A DNA stretch of 64,000 nucleotides from JBBECE01 sp964574935 (GTDB taxonomy: Bacteria > Pseudomonadota > Alphaproteobacteria > Rhizobiales > Devosiaceae): the NCBI GenBank assembly GCA_964574935.1, contig CAZNOZ010000010.1:1-64000 (forward strand), in the 5' to 3' direction. Of the stretch, positions 32,076 to 41,121 are shown in pieces. The notes beneath the pieces are model-generated. The model did no database searches and was not told the origin of the DNA. It was given only the letters and a program-made list of their open reading frames with translations. Made by a program: the position numbers and the translations under genes. How positions within the stretch are numbered: the first letter of the stretch is position 1; each line of letters begins with the position of its first letter.

Positions 32076-33461
32076 ATGCCGCTGGCCGCCCCGTCCTCCC
32101 ATGCCATCAACCCGCTCCTCGAGCTTCCCGCCGTCGAGCTCCGGGACCGCCTGGCCGCCGGCGCCCTGCGGGCAGTCGAGCTCGCGGAAGCCTGCATCGC
32201 CCGCGTCGAAGCACGCGAGCCCGAGATCGGCGCCTGGGCCTGGTTCGATCCCGACCACGTCCGCGAGCAGGCCGCCGACCTGGATGCGCACCGCGCTTCC
32301 GGCCGCACCATTGGCCCGCTGCACGGTCTGCCGGTCGGCATCAAGGACATCATCGACACCGCCGGCATCCCGACCGAAAACGGCACGGTGCTCGATGCCG
32401 ACCGGGTGCCGACTCGGGACGCCTGGATCGTCGCCCGCCTCAAACAAGCCGGCGCCGTCATCATGGGCAAGACGGCAACCGCGGAACTGGCGTTTGCGCA
32501 TCCGGCGGCCACCCGCAATCCCCGCGCCCCCTCGCACACGCCGGGCGGCTCGTCCTCCGGCTCCGCCGCCGCCGTCGCCGACCGGATGGCGCCGCTGGCC
32601 ATCGGCACCCAGACCGCCGGATCGGTCATTCGTCCGGCGGCATTTTGCGGCATCGTCGGCTTCAAGCCGAGCTTCGGCGCCATCCCCCGAACCGGCATTT
32701 TGCGCCAGTCTCCGAACCTCGACACCGTCGGCGTCTTCGCCGCCGACCTCGCAGGCGCGGCATTGCTGGCCGAGGCGCTGTTCGGCCACGACGCGGCCGA
32801 CGCGGCCACCGCCCCGGCGCCGGCCCCGGGGTTGCTCGAGGCGGCGCGCGCCGAGCCGGCCGAGACCCCGGCGTTCGGCTTCGTCAAAGGGCCCGCCTGG
32901 GAAAGCGCCGATGATGAGACGAAGGACGCCTTCGCCGCGCTCGCGGGTTCCCTCGCCGGCCGATGCGAGCAGGTCGCGCTGCCGGATGTGTTCGCCGAGG
33001 CGCTCGCCGCCCGCGAGAGCATCAATTTCGTGGAGATGGCGAGGAACTATCATCGCTATGTCGACCAGGGCCGCGACAGGCTCGGCCCGCAGACAATCGA
33101 AGCCATCGCCAGGGGCGAGACAATTTCCGATCGCGACTACGCCGCCGCCCTCGAACTGCCGGCCGTCCTCAACGCGGCGCTTGAAAGATTGTTCGCCCGT
33201 TTCGACGCCATCCTGACGCCGGCCGCGCCGGGGCCCGCCCCGGCCGGGCTTGCCTCCACCGGAAGCCCCGCCTTCAACGGCCTGTGGACCCTTTGCGGCA
33301 CCCCCGCGATCACCATCCCGGCGCTCGAGGCCGCCAATGGCCTGCCGATGGGCGTTCAACTGGTCGGCCCGCGCCCCGGCGATGCGCGCCTGCTCCGCAC
33401 CGCCAACTGGCTGGTTCGGTATCTGGCGCCGCCACAACAAGGTGGCGAGGCCACGCCATGA
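32076..33461 (+). CDS. Amidase-signature family hydrolase
   Basis: 461 residues. The Ser-cisSer-Lys triad is visible: Lys in LPVGIKDIIDTAG, the signature TPGGSSSGSAAAVADRMA, and the nucleophile region GTQTAGSVIRPAAFCGIVGF. The length matches stand-alone amidases rather than GatA, which is ~490 residues and travels with gatC and gatB. The substrate amide is unknown. Its stop is fused to the ATG of the flavoprotein dehydrogenase (ATGA), so the hydrolysis product may feed that enzyme. Confidence 0.9.
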   Translation: MPLAAPSSHAINPLLELPAVELRDRLAAGALRAVELAEACIARVEAREPEIGAWAWFDPDHVREQAADLDAHRASGRTIGPLHGLPVGIKDIIDTAGIPTENGTVLDADRVPTRDAWIVARLKQAGAVIMGKTATAELAFAHPAATRNPRAPSHTPGGSSSGSAAAVADRMAPLAIGTQTAGSVIRPAAFCGIVGFKPSFGAIPRTGILRQSPNLDTVGVFAADLAGAALLAEALFGHDAADAATAPAPAPGLLEAARAEPAETPAFGFVKGPAWESADDETKDAFAALAGSLAGRCEQVALPDVFAEALAARESINFVEMARNYHRYVDQGRDRLGPQTIEAIARGETISDRDYAAALELPAVLNAALERLFARFDAILTPAAPGPAPAGLASTGSPAFNGLWTLCGTPAITIPALEAANGLPMGVQLVGPRPGDARLLRTANWLVRYLAPPQQGGEATP

Positions 33462-36304
33462 CCGATGGCGCCCAAAGGGCTGAGGCCGCCCGGCGCTTCG
33501 CCGACCGGCTGCGCCGCACCGCCCCGAACCTTCGGGTGATGACCGACGCGCTCTACACCTTCGCCTATTCCGGCGACGCCAGTTTCTACCGCCTGGTCCC
33601 CGCCGCCGTCGCCATCGTCAACTCCGAGGCCGACGTGCGGGAAGTCCTCGCCGCCGCCCGCGCCGAAGCCCTGCCGGTCACCTTCCGGGCCGCCGGCACG
33701 TCACTGTCCGGCCAGGCGGTGACCGACGGCGTGCTGGCGGTGCTCGGCGACGGCTGGCGGAAGATCGAGATCGAAGACGGCGGCAACCGCGTGACCCTGG
33801 GCCCCTCGGTCATCGTCGCCCAGGCCAACCGGGCACTGCGGCCCCATCACCGCCGCATCGGCCCCGACCCTGCCTCGCAGGCGAGCTGCAAGATCGGCGG
33901 GGTGGTCGCCAACAACTCCTCCGGCATGTGCTGCGGGACCGCCCAGAACACCTACAACACCATGGCCCGGCTGCGCCTGGTGCTCGCCGACGGCACCCCG
34001 CTCGACACCGGCGATCCGGCCTCCCGGGCCGAATTCGCGCGCCAGCGGCCGGACCTGATCGCCTCGATCGAGGACCTCGCCGGCCGGGTCAGGGTCGACA
34101 ACCGGCTTGTCGATCTGATCCGCCGCAAATACGCGATCAAGAACACCGTCGGCTATTCGCTCAACGCCTTGATTGATTTCGACGACCCCATCGACATCCT
34201 CGCCCACCTGATGGTGGGCTCCGAAGGCACCCTGGGGTTCGTCTCCGAGATCACGTACGAAACCGTCCCCGATCCCCCCCACAAGGCGACGACCCTGGTG
34301 CCCTTCGCCTCCAGCCACAAGGCGGCCGAGGGGGTGCAGGCCCTGCACGAGGTCGGGGTTTCGGCCGCCGAATTCATGGAACGAAGGGCGCTCGCGACGG
34401 TCGAGGACAAGCCGGCGCTCGCCCCTTACCTGCCGTTGCTCTCCGACACCTCCCCGGCGGTGCTTGTCGAGATCATGGCCGAGGACGAGGCGGGCCTCGA
34501 CGCCGAGATCGACAAAGCGGTCGCCGCGATGCAGGCGGTCGGCCCCTTGTCCGAGATCGTCTTCACCAAGGACCCCGACCTCCAGGAGGCGATGTGGGAC
34601 GTACGCAAGGGCATGTTTGCCTCCGCCGGCGCCGCCCGCCGCAAGGGCACCGCGATGCTCACCGAGGACGTCGCGGTCCCCATCCATCGCCTCCCCGACC
34701 TGGTCGACGATCTCAGGGAACTGCTCGACGCCCATGGCTACCGGGACGCCATCATCTTCGGCCATGCGCTGGCCGGAAACCTTCATTTCCAGATGGCCGA
34801 GAATTTCGACGAGGACGGCGCCACCGAGCGTTTCGGCCGCTTCAACGACGCCCTCGCCGATCTTGTCTCGGCCCGCTACGGCGGCTCGCTGAAGGCCGAG
34901 CACGGCACCGGCCGGGCCGTGGCCCCCTATGTGGAAGCCGAATGGGGCGCCCGCGCCTATGAGATCATGGGCGAGATCAAGGCATTGATCGAGCCCGAAA
35001 ACCTGCTCAATCCCGGGGTCATCCTCAATGCCGACCCCCGGGTGCATCTGAAACATCTCAAATCGATGGTGCCGGCCGACGAGCGCATCGATCTGTGCAT
35101 CGAATGCGGCTTCTGCGAAAAGGTCTGCCCTTCCGCCGGCATGACCTTCACCCCCCGCCAGCGCATCGCGGTCGCCCGCGAACGGGCGCGTCTGCGCCTG
35201 AGCGGGGCCGAAGACGACGCGCTTTTTGGCATGGAGCGCGAATATGTGGTCGCGGCGCTCGACACCTGCGTGGCCTGCAATCTGTGCTCGACAGTGTGCC
35301 CGGTCGGCATCGAGACCGGCAACCTGGTGCTCGAGGAGCGCCAGCGCCGCCGACACGGTCTGTCGAAGCCGCTTTCCGGCCTTCTCGCCGCCAATACCGG
35401 GCTCGTGGAGACCGCGACCCGCGCCGCCGCCGGCGTCCGCTCGACGGCAAGCGCGGTATTGGGGGACAGGCTCGCCGGCCAACTCTTCTCGGCCGCCGGC
35501 GCGCTCAGCCTCGGTGCCTTGCCCTCGGGCGGCGCTGCCCTGCGCGCCGGTCCCGGCGCGCCTCGGCCCCGGCCCCGCGGGGGCGCCGCGCCGCGCGGAC
35601 CGGTCGTTTATTTCCCGGCCTGCCCGAGCCGCATGTTCGGCGCCCCGCCGACCGGGATTGACCTCCTGCCGGTCACCGAGGCGATGGTTGCGCTGCTCGA
35701 GCGCGCCGGCTTCGCGCCTCTCGTGCCCGACAAGCTCACCGGGGCATGCTGCGGGCAACCCTTCACCTCCGAGGGCTTCCCCGCACAGGCCGCCGAACTC
35801 GGGGTGAAGCTCGGGGAGGCTCTGACCGCGATGCGGGCGTCCGACGACACCCCGCTCGTCACCGATGCCTCCACCTGCGCCCTGCACATGGCGCATTCGG
35901 GGATCGGGCCGGCGCCCGTCGACAGCGCCTCATTCCTGCTCGCCGAGGTCTTGCCGCATCTCGATATTGCGCGCCGGTTGCCGGCCCTGGCGGTGCACCA
36001 CAACTGCTCGGCCAGACGTCTCGGCGAGACGGGCGACATCGATGCGCTCGCCGCGGCTTCAGCCGACCGGGTGGCGGTTCTCAATTCGGTGACCTGCTGC
36101 GGCTATGCCGGCGACAAGGGCCTCTATATCCCCGCGCTCAACGCGCATGCGCTCCGCGACGTCAAATCCGACATCCCCGAAGGCTGCGCGCTGGGGGTAT
36201 CGACCGTCTCGACCTGCGCGACGGGTCTGACCGAGCATGCCGGCATCCCGTTCGTCTCCATCGCCAGCGTACTCGAATATGTCAGCCGGCCGCCCGCCGG
36301 CTGA
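33458..36304 (+). CDS. FAD-linked D-lactate dehydrogenase/glycolate oxidase-type protein with Fe-S domain
   Basis: 948 residues. The N-terminal half is a VAO-type FAD domain: VTFRAAGTSLSGQAVTDG, KIGGVVANNSSGMCCG, and a substrate cap ending GSLKAEHGTGRAVAPYVEAE. The C-terminal half has two 4Fe-4S ferredoxin motifs, CIECGFCEKVCP and CVACNLCSTVCP, and CCG-type cysteine-rich repeats (GACCGQPF, VTCCGYAGD). This is the fused YdiJ/Dld type, oxidising a 2-hydroxyacid and passing electrons to quinone or a cytochrome. It directly follows the amidase gene and precedes the pentaheme cytochrome gene on the other strand. Confidence 0.92.
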   Translation: MTDGAQRAEAARRFADRLRRTAPNLRVMTDALYTFAYSGDASFYRLVPAAVAIVNSEADVREVLAAARAEALPVTFRAAGTSLSGQAVTDGVLAVLGDGWRKIEIEDGGNRVTLGPSVIVAQANRALRPHHRRIGPDPASQASCKIGGVVANNSSGMCCGTAQNTYNTMARLRLVLADGTPLDTGDPASRAEFARQRPDLIASIEDLAGRVRVDNRLVDLIRRKYAIKNTVGYSLNALIDFDDPIDILAHLMVGSEGTLGFVSEITYETVPDPPHKATTLVPFASSHKAAEGVQALHEVGVSAAEFMERRALATVEDKPALAPYLPLLSDTSPAVLVEIMAEDEAGLDAEIDKAVAAMQAVGPLSEIVFTKDPDLQEAMWDVRKGMFASAGAARRKGTAMLTEDVAVPIHRLPDLVDDLRELLDAHGYRDAIIFGHALAGNLHFQMAENFDEDGATERFGRFNDALADLVSARYGGSLKAEHGTGRAVAPYVEAEWGARAYEIMGEIKALIEPENLLNPGVILNADPRVHLKHLKSMVPADERIDLCIECGFCEKVCPSAGMTFTPRQRIAVARERARLRLSGAEDDALFGMEREYVVAALDTCVACNLCSTVCPVGIETGNLVLEERQRRRHGLSKPLSGLLAANTGLVETATRAAAGVRSTASAVLGDRLAGQLFSAAGALSLGALPSGGAALRAGPGAPRPRPRGGAAPRGPVVYFPACPSRMFGAPPTGIDLLPVTEAMVALLERAGFAPLVPDKLTGACCGQPFTSEGFPAQAAELGVKLGEALTAMRASDDTPLVTDASTCALHMAHSGIGPAPVDSASFLLAEVLPHLDIARRLPALAVHHNCSARRLGETGDIDALAAASADRVAVLNSVTCCGYAGDKGLYIPALNAHALRDVKSDIPEGCALGVSTVSTCATGLTEHAGIPFVSIASVLEYVSRPPAG

Positions 36305-36334
36305 CGAACCCCGGTCTCCAACCAGCGCGCGGCG

Positions 36335-37450
36335 TCAGGGCCGCGCGATCGCCGGCATCTCGATCGGCGCTTCGGCGGCGAGATCCTCGATGCTGTCGTA
36401 GAGAAGCTGCAGCACGTAGTGCGGGTTGTGCGCCCAGGCGCCGGGGTCCTTGGCCACGAACTGATAGTTGTAGGCGGCTCTCAACAGGCGCGGCGTCCAG
36501 CTCTGGTAGCGGTTCGGCACCGCCGCCTCGGACTCGTCGATGGCCCCGTCGGCGTTGGTGTCGTTGAAGAAGTAGGGATAGGAGTCCGAGTACGCGATCG
36601 GCGCGCCGGCGACCTCGGCCCCGTAGGCACCGATTGCCTGCGCCAGGAGCCCGTGCAGCGCCTCGACCTCCGACTTGATGCCCTCGCTCAGATCGCCGTC
36701 GCCGTCATAGTCCATCGGCGCGTGCGACAAGCGGATGTTGTCGAACGAATCGACAAAATGGCATTGCGCGCACGGCTCGAAGGCCACCTCCAGCGTGTGC
36801 GGGTCGTGGCAGTCGGTGCAGATGTCAAAAGTCGCCGGGTGCTGGGATTTGCCCAGGTAATTCTTGCCCTCGTATTCGTAGCCACCCTTGACCTCGGAGC
36901 CAAATAGCGTCGCGGCTGCCGCCCGGTAGTGGATGTTGACGAAGCCGAGATCGGAATTCGGCTCGTCATCGGCGAGCCCGGCCAGCCGTTCGTTGACGCT
37001 GGGAGTGGATTCGCGGCCCTGATGGCACACCATGCAGATCTCGACCCTGTCGGCCCCGGTGACCGTCGCGCCGGAGGGGAAGGTCACGCTCGCGAGGTCC
37101 TGGGCCGGCCGGATGTGGCAGGAGTCGCAGTCGACCAGGGTGCCGACTTCCGCCGGATGGTCGACAACCCCCACGTCACTGCCGTCGTCACCGAAAAAGT
37201 CCCGGATGCCGAGGCCGGAATGGCAAATGGCGCAGTCTTCCGGAATCTCGCCCTCGCCGTCCCAGTGGGTGAAGGCCTCGGCCTCGGCGTTGGCATGCGG
37301 GGATTCCAGCCACAGCTGCAGGACCGCGGCGGCGTCGAGATGCCCCTGTTCCGGCTCCTGTGCCTGGGCGGCCGGCCATGCCGCCACCGCCATCGTCAAG
37401 GCGACTGCCGCAATCGCGGAAACGAATCCTGCCCAGCGCAATGAGGTCAT
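36335..37450 (-). CDS. Periplasmic pentaheme cytochrome c with EF-hand-like loop
   Basis: 371 residues from the ATG at 37450 with GGAG upstream. A signal peptide (ending AWPAAQAQ) leads to five CxxCH heme sites: residues 73-77 (CAICH), 108-112 (CDSCH), 139-143 (CMVCH), 211-215 (CTDCH) and 227-231 (CAQCH). Two acidic loops follow: DYDGDGDLSEG (~247-257) and a canonical 12-residue EF-hand loop DTNADGAIDESE (297-308). The end, RAAYNYQFVAKDPGAWAHNP and YVLQLLYDSIEDL, is shared with other multiheme cytochromes. It is divergent from nqrA with an FNR-type box between, and probably exchanges electrons with a membrane complex or the neighbouring dehydrogenase. Confidence 0.88.
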   Translation of the reverse strand: MTSLRWAGFVSAIAAVALTMAVAAWPAAQAQEPEQGHLDAAAVLQLWLESPHANAEAEAFTHWDGEGEIPEDCAICHSGLGIRDFFGDDGSDVGVVDHPAEVGTLVDCDSCHIRPAQDLASVTFPSGATVTGADRVEICMVCHQGRESTPSVNERLAGLADDEPNSDLGFVNIHYRAAAATLFGSEVKGGYEYEGKNYLGKSQHPATFDICTDCHDPHTLEVAFEPCAQCHFVDSFDNIRLSHAPMDYDGDGDLSEGIKSEVEALHGLLAQAIGAYGAEVAGAPIAYSDSYPYFFNDTNADGAIDESEAAVPNRYQSWTPRLLRAAYNYQFVAKDPGAWAHNPHYVLQLLYDSIEDLAAEAPIEMPAIARP

Positions 37451-37510
37451 TTTTGTTCTCCGTCGACAACCCGCGTACGATTTCATACGACCCCCAGCAT
37501 CTACAACTCG

Positions 37511-37524
37511 TTGACCTCGATCAA
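37511..37524. promoter_or_regulatory. FNR/FixK-type box TTGAC-N4-ATCAA
   Basis: TTGACCTCGATCAA differs from the TTGAT-N4-ATCAA consensus at one base and keeps the TTGA-N6-TCAA core. It lies in the 129-base divergent spacer, 61 bases from the cytochrome start and 56 bases from the nqrA start, so it could activate both under low oxygen. Confidence 0.65.
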
Positions 37525-37579
37525 GGTAGTTGCCACAAAACGACCGACATATCCCCCCGCCCACCGGTTCGGGAAAGGC

Positions 37580-38830
37580 ATGCAAATCACCATCAGACGC
37601 GGCCGGAACGTTGCGCTTTCCGGCGCCCCAACCCAGAAGCTGCATCCGGGGCCCGCGATCGGCACCGTGGCGGTGCAGGGCGAGGATTTCCCCGGCCTGC
37701 GGCCAACCTTCGAGGTCGAGACCGGCGATCGCGTGGCCGCCGGCCAACCCCTGTTCGTCGATCGCAAGCGCCCCGAGATCGTGTTCACCTCTTCGGCGGC
37801 CGGGGTGGTCGAGGAGATTCACCGCGGCCCCCGCCGCACCCTGGGGCTGGTCGTGATCCGCACCGACGGCGACGAGGCGGTTCAGTTCGATCGGCCGCCG
37901 AATCTGGACGGCCCAAGCGCCCGTGCGCTGCTGCTTCGCTCCGGCATGTGGCCGGCGTTTCGGACCCGGCCGTTCGAACGCATTCCCGATCCGGACGCCG
38001 CGCCGGCGGCGATTTTCGTCACCGCCATGGATACCGCGCCGCTTGCCGCCGACGCATCGGTGGTGCTGGCCGCCAACATGGACAGCTTCGCCACCGGCCT
38101 CGCCGCCATCTCGCATCTGACCGACGGGCCGGTTTTCGTATGCCAGGCGCCGGGCCCCCGGTTGGCGGACGAGCAGGGCAAAATCCGCATCGCCCACTTC
38201 GCCGGCCCCCACCCCGCCGGTCTTCCGGGCACCCATATTCACCGCCTGATGCCGGTGGGCCGCGACCGGACGGTATGGCATATCGGCTATCAGGACGTGG
38301 CGGCGATCGGGCGGCTTGCCGACACCGGGCGTCTCTTCGCGGAACGAACCGTCGCCCTGGGCGGGCCGGCCATGCGCGATCCGCGCCTGGCGGTCACGCA
38401 GCTCGGCGCCAGTCTCGCCGATCTGACCGCCGACGGTCTCGCACCGGCGACGACGCCGATTTCGGGTTCGGTGCTCTCCGGCCGCCCGGCGCATTATCTG
38501 GGCCGCTACGACTGTCAGGTGACCGCCCTCGAACCGCGGCAGCGCGGCCCGATGCGGGACTTCGGGCGCTGGCTGTCGAAACTGCTCGGCGGGGCCGGCC
38601 ACGACCCCATCATCCCGGTGGCCGCCTATGACCGCGTGATGGCGCTCGACATCCTGGCCGTGCCGCTCGTTCGCGCCCTGGCCGTCGGCGACGCGGAGTC
38701 CGCCGAGCGCCTGGGCGGGCTCGAGCTCGCCGAGGAGGACGTGGCGCTGCTCAGCCATGTGTGCCCCGCCGGCATCGACTACGGCCCGCTCCTGCGCGGC
38801 GTGCTCGACGAGATCGCGGAGGAAGTGTGA
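37580..38830 (+). CDS. nqrA: Na+-translocating NADH:quinone reductase subunit A
   Basis: 416 residues from the ATG at 37580 with GGGAAAGG upstream. NqrA features are ITIRRGRNVALSGAPTQKLH at the start, the lipoyl-like part with VETGDRVAAGQPLFVDRKRP, and a C-terminal acidic region (LEEDVALLSHVCPAGIDYGP). The family is usually ~445 residues. NqrA is the cytoplasmic ubiquinone-site subunit. It is the first gene of a tightly overlapping nqrABCDEF set. Confidence 0.93.
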   Translation: MQITIRRGRNVALSGAPTQKLHPGPAIGTVAVQGEDFPGLRPTFEVETGDRVAAGQPLFVDRKRPEIVFTSSAAGVVEEIHRGPRRTLGLVVIRTDGDEAVQFDRPPNLDGPSARALLLRSGMWPAFRTRPFERIPDPDAAPAAIFVTAMDTAPLAADASVVLAANMDSFATGLAAISHLTDGPVFVCQAPGPRLADEQGKIRIAHFAGPHPAGLPGTHIHRLMPVGRDRTVWHIGYQDVAAIGRLADTGRLFAERTVALGGPAMRDPRLAVTQLGASLADLTADGLAPATTPISGSVLSGRPAHYLGRYDCQVTALEPRQRGPMRDFGRWLSKLLGGAGHDPIIPVAAYDRVMALDILAVPLVRALAVGDAESAERLGGLELAEEDVALLSHVCPAGIDYGPLLRGVLDEIAEEV

Positions 38831-39660
38831 TGGCGCGCGCCCCTTCCGCAATCGCCCGCGCCGCCTACGGATCCCATCCGCAGGTGCGAACCGGCTGGAC
38901 CGTTCATCTCGTCACGCTGACGGCGCTTGTCGCGCTCATCCCGCCGCTGGGACTGACCCTGACGCGCTTCGGCACCGAGTGGCTGGGCGTCGCCGTGGCG
39001 GCGCTGCTGGCGAGCCTTGTCAGCCAGGCGGTTTTCGCCCAGCTCCGGCGGCGCCCGCTCACCGTCGATTCCCTGGTCACCGCGCTTGCCATCGCGCTGG
39101 TGCTGCCGCCCTCGGTGCCGCTGTGGCACGTCGCCCTCGCCGCCGTATTCGGGGTCATCGTCGGCGAGCAGATTTTCGGCGGCCGGGGATACAATTTCCT
39201 CAGCCCCGCCGTCGTTGCCCTCGCCTTTTTGGTCTTTTCCTTTCCCGGAACCGCCCTCGCCGAACTCGACCGGACAATGGGTCTGGCGGTGGTGCCCGGC
39301 GCCCTGCTGCTCATTGTCACCGGCATCGTCTCGTGGCGTGTCGTCATCGCCGCCGCCGCCGGCTTCGCGGCCGCCGCCTATGCAACCGGCATCGACCCCG
39401 CACCCGCGCTGATGGCCGGCAGCTTCGCGTTCGCCCTGATCTTCTTCGCCTGCGATCCGGTCTCGGCCGCCTCCACCAACCCCGGTCGCTGGCTCTACGG
39501 GCTGCTCTTCGGCGCCCTCACCGTGAGCTTCGTCGGCGGCGGCACATCCGTGATGGCGCCGGCGGTGTTCGCGGCGCTGCTTGCCAGCATCGTCGCGCCG
39601 CTCCTCGATCAGGTGGTGATCTGGGCGCACGTCCAATGGCGGAGGCGGCGCCGTGGCTGA
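38830..39660 (+). CDS. nqrB: NqrB, short form lacking the covalent-FMN segment
   Basis: 276 residues; NqrB is normally about 400-415. The membrane core is recognisable: TVDSLVTALAIALVLPPSVP, GEQIFGGRGYNFLSPAVVAL, and FACDPVSAASTNPGRWLYGL. The ~50 N-terminal residues of typical NqrB are missing. The stretch between FLVFSFPGTALAELDRTMGL and the next helix is short and contains no SGAT motif, the site where FMN is normally attached to a Thr. The start overlaps the nqrA stop by one base. The protein is not obviously a pseudogene, since the frame is clean and start and stop are coupled. Confidence 0.88.
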   Translation: MARAPSAIARAAYGSHPQVRTGWTVHLVTLTALVALIPPLGLTLTRFGTEWLGVAVAALLASLVSQAVFAQLRRRPLTVDSLVTALAIALVLPPSVPLWHVALAAVFGVIVGEQIFGGRGYNFLSPAVVALAFLVFSFPGTALAELDRTMGLAVVPGALLLIVTGIVSWRVVIAAAAGFAAAAYATGIDPAPALMAGSFAFALIFFACDPVSAASTNPGRWLYGLLFGALTVSFVGGGTSVMAPAVFAALLASIVAPLLDQVVIWAHVQWRRRRRG

Positions 39661-40465
39661 GCTCAATCCCCTCCGCTGGTGGCGCTCGTTGCTCGCCGCG
39701 CCCAATACCAGCCCACTCAAGACGCTCGTGGTTGCGCTCATGGTGGCGCTCGTCTGCGCCGTCGTCGTGTCGGTGACCGCGGTAACGCTCCGGCCCCTGC
39801 AACAGGCCAATCTGGCGGCCGAGCGCCAGGCCCGGATGCAGGAGATGCTCGCCAACCTGCCCGGGGTGGAGGACCTCATTTCCGGCGCCGGCGGCGGATC
39901 GCTGGATGTGGTTTTGGTCGATCTCGATACCGGCGAGCCGGTCGAGAACATGGATCCGGCCACCTTCGATCAGCGCGCCGCCGCCGCCGATCCCGCCACC
40001 AGCCGGGAAATCCCCGAGGAGGCCGACATCGCCAGGCTCGAACGGCGATCGAACTTCGCGCCGGTGATCGCGGTGCGGCGCGCCGGCGAGTTGGCGCTAC
40101 TGGTCCTGCCCGTCCATGGCGCCGGCTACGAATCCCAACTGTACGGCTACCTGGCGATCGAGGGCGACCTGAACACGATCGCCGCGCTGACCTTCTACGA
40201 GCACGGCGAGACCCCCGGGATCGGCGCCCGCATCGCGGATCCCGAATGGGAGCAGCTGTGGCCGGGCACCGAGATCGCCGACGCCGAGGGCAATCTCCGG
40301 GTCGAGGTGGTCCGCGGCCGCGCCACCGAACCCTATCAGGTGGCCGGCCTCACCGGCGCCACCCGCACCAGCACCGGCGTCAGCAATCTGGTTCGTTTCT
40401 GGCTTGGCGAATACGGATTCGGCCCCTTCCTCGAACGACTGAAGAGCGGAGAAATCAAGCTATGA
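39653..40465 (+). CDS. nqrC: Na+-translocating NADH:quinone reductase subunit C
   Basis: 270 residues from a GTG at 39653 that overlaps nqrB. A membrane anchor (TLVVALMVALVCAVVVSVTA) is followed by a periplasmic FMN-binding domain. The covalent-FMN motif is intact near the C-terminus: AGLTGATRTSTGV, with Thr237 at the position that ApbE flavinylates. VTAVTLRPLQQANLAAERQA is the typical post-helix segment. NqrC carries electrons in the periplasmic arm of the complex. Confidence 0.93.
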   Translation: MAELNPLRWWRSLLAAPNTSPLKTLVVALMVALVCAVVVSVTAVTLRPLQQANLAAERQARMQEMLANLPGVEDLISGAGGGSLDVVLVDLDTGEPVENMDPATFDQRAAAADPATSREIPEEADIARLERRSNFAPVIAVRRAGELALLVLPVHGAGYESQLYGYLAIEGDLNTIAALTFYEHGETPGIGARIADPEWEQLWPGTEIADAEGNLRVEVVRGRATEPYQVAGLTGATRTSTGVSNLVRFWLGEYGFGPFLERLKSGEIKL

Positions 40466-41121
40466 GGCGCTATTACGATCTCGTGCTTCGGCCGCTGATC
40501 GACGAGAACCCGATCACGCTCCAGATTCTCGGCATCTGCTCGGCGCTGGCGGTCACCACCTCGGTTTCGACGGCCCTGACAATGAGCGTCGCGGTGACGG
40601 TGACGGTGGTTCTCTCCTCCGCCGCCGTCAGTTTGATCCGCAACCACATCCCGCCCTCCATCCGGATGATCGTGCAGATCACCATCGTCGCCTCGCTGGT
40701 CATCGTCATCGACCAGTTCCTGAAGGCCTACGCCTTCGAGATGAGCAAGCAGCTGTCGATCTATGTGTTCCTGATCGTCACCAACTGCATGGTGATGGGC
40801 CGCATCGAGGCCTTCGCCATGCGCAACCCGGTCGGGCCGAGCGTGCTCGACGCGCTCGGCAACTCCCTGGGCTATTCGCTCGTCCTTTTGATCGTCGGAT
40901 CGATCCGGGAGCTGTTCGGCACCGGCAACCTGCTCGGCTATTCGGTTTTTCCCACGGTCGCCGACGGCGGCTGGTTCGAGCCGCTTTCCCTCATGCTGCT
41001 CGCCCCCAGCGCCTTCTTCATCATCGGCGTTCTGATCTGGCTGATCCGCGCGCTCCGGCCGGCGCAGATCGAGGAACCCGACTTCGCGCTGGTCGCCGAA
41101 CACGAGGAGGCGCGGTCATGA
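40462..41121 (+). CDS. nqrD: Na+-translocating NADH:quinone reductase subunit D
   Basis: 219 residues from the ATG at 40462, four bases into the nqrC stop. Six membrane helices are expected. The two cysteines that help hold the intramembrane iron-sulfur centre are present (QILGICSALAVTTSVSTA and VTNCMVMGRIEAFAM). NPITLQILGICSALAVTTSV and NSLGYSLVLLIVGSIRELFG are family-typical. It pairs with NqrE. Confidence 0.95.
   Translation: MRRYYDLVLRPLIDENPITLQILGICSALAVTTSVSTALTMSVAVTVTVVLSSAAVSLIRNHIPPSIRMIVQITIVASLVIVIDQFLKAYAFEMSKQLSIYVFLIVTNCMVMGRIEAFAMRNPVGPSVLDALGNSLGYSLVLLIVGSIRELFGTGNLLGYSVFPTVADGGWFEPLSLMLLAPSAFFIIGVLIWLIRALRPAQIEEPDFALVAEHEEARS

Noticed and set aside
38830..39660. nqrB as a decayed pseudogene
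   Set aside because: Clean frame, coupled start and stop, conserved core motifs and intact neighbours argue for a real short subunit. An assembly deletion is still possible.
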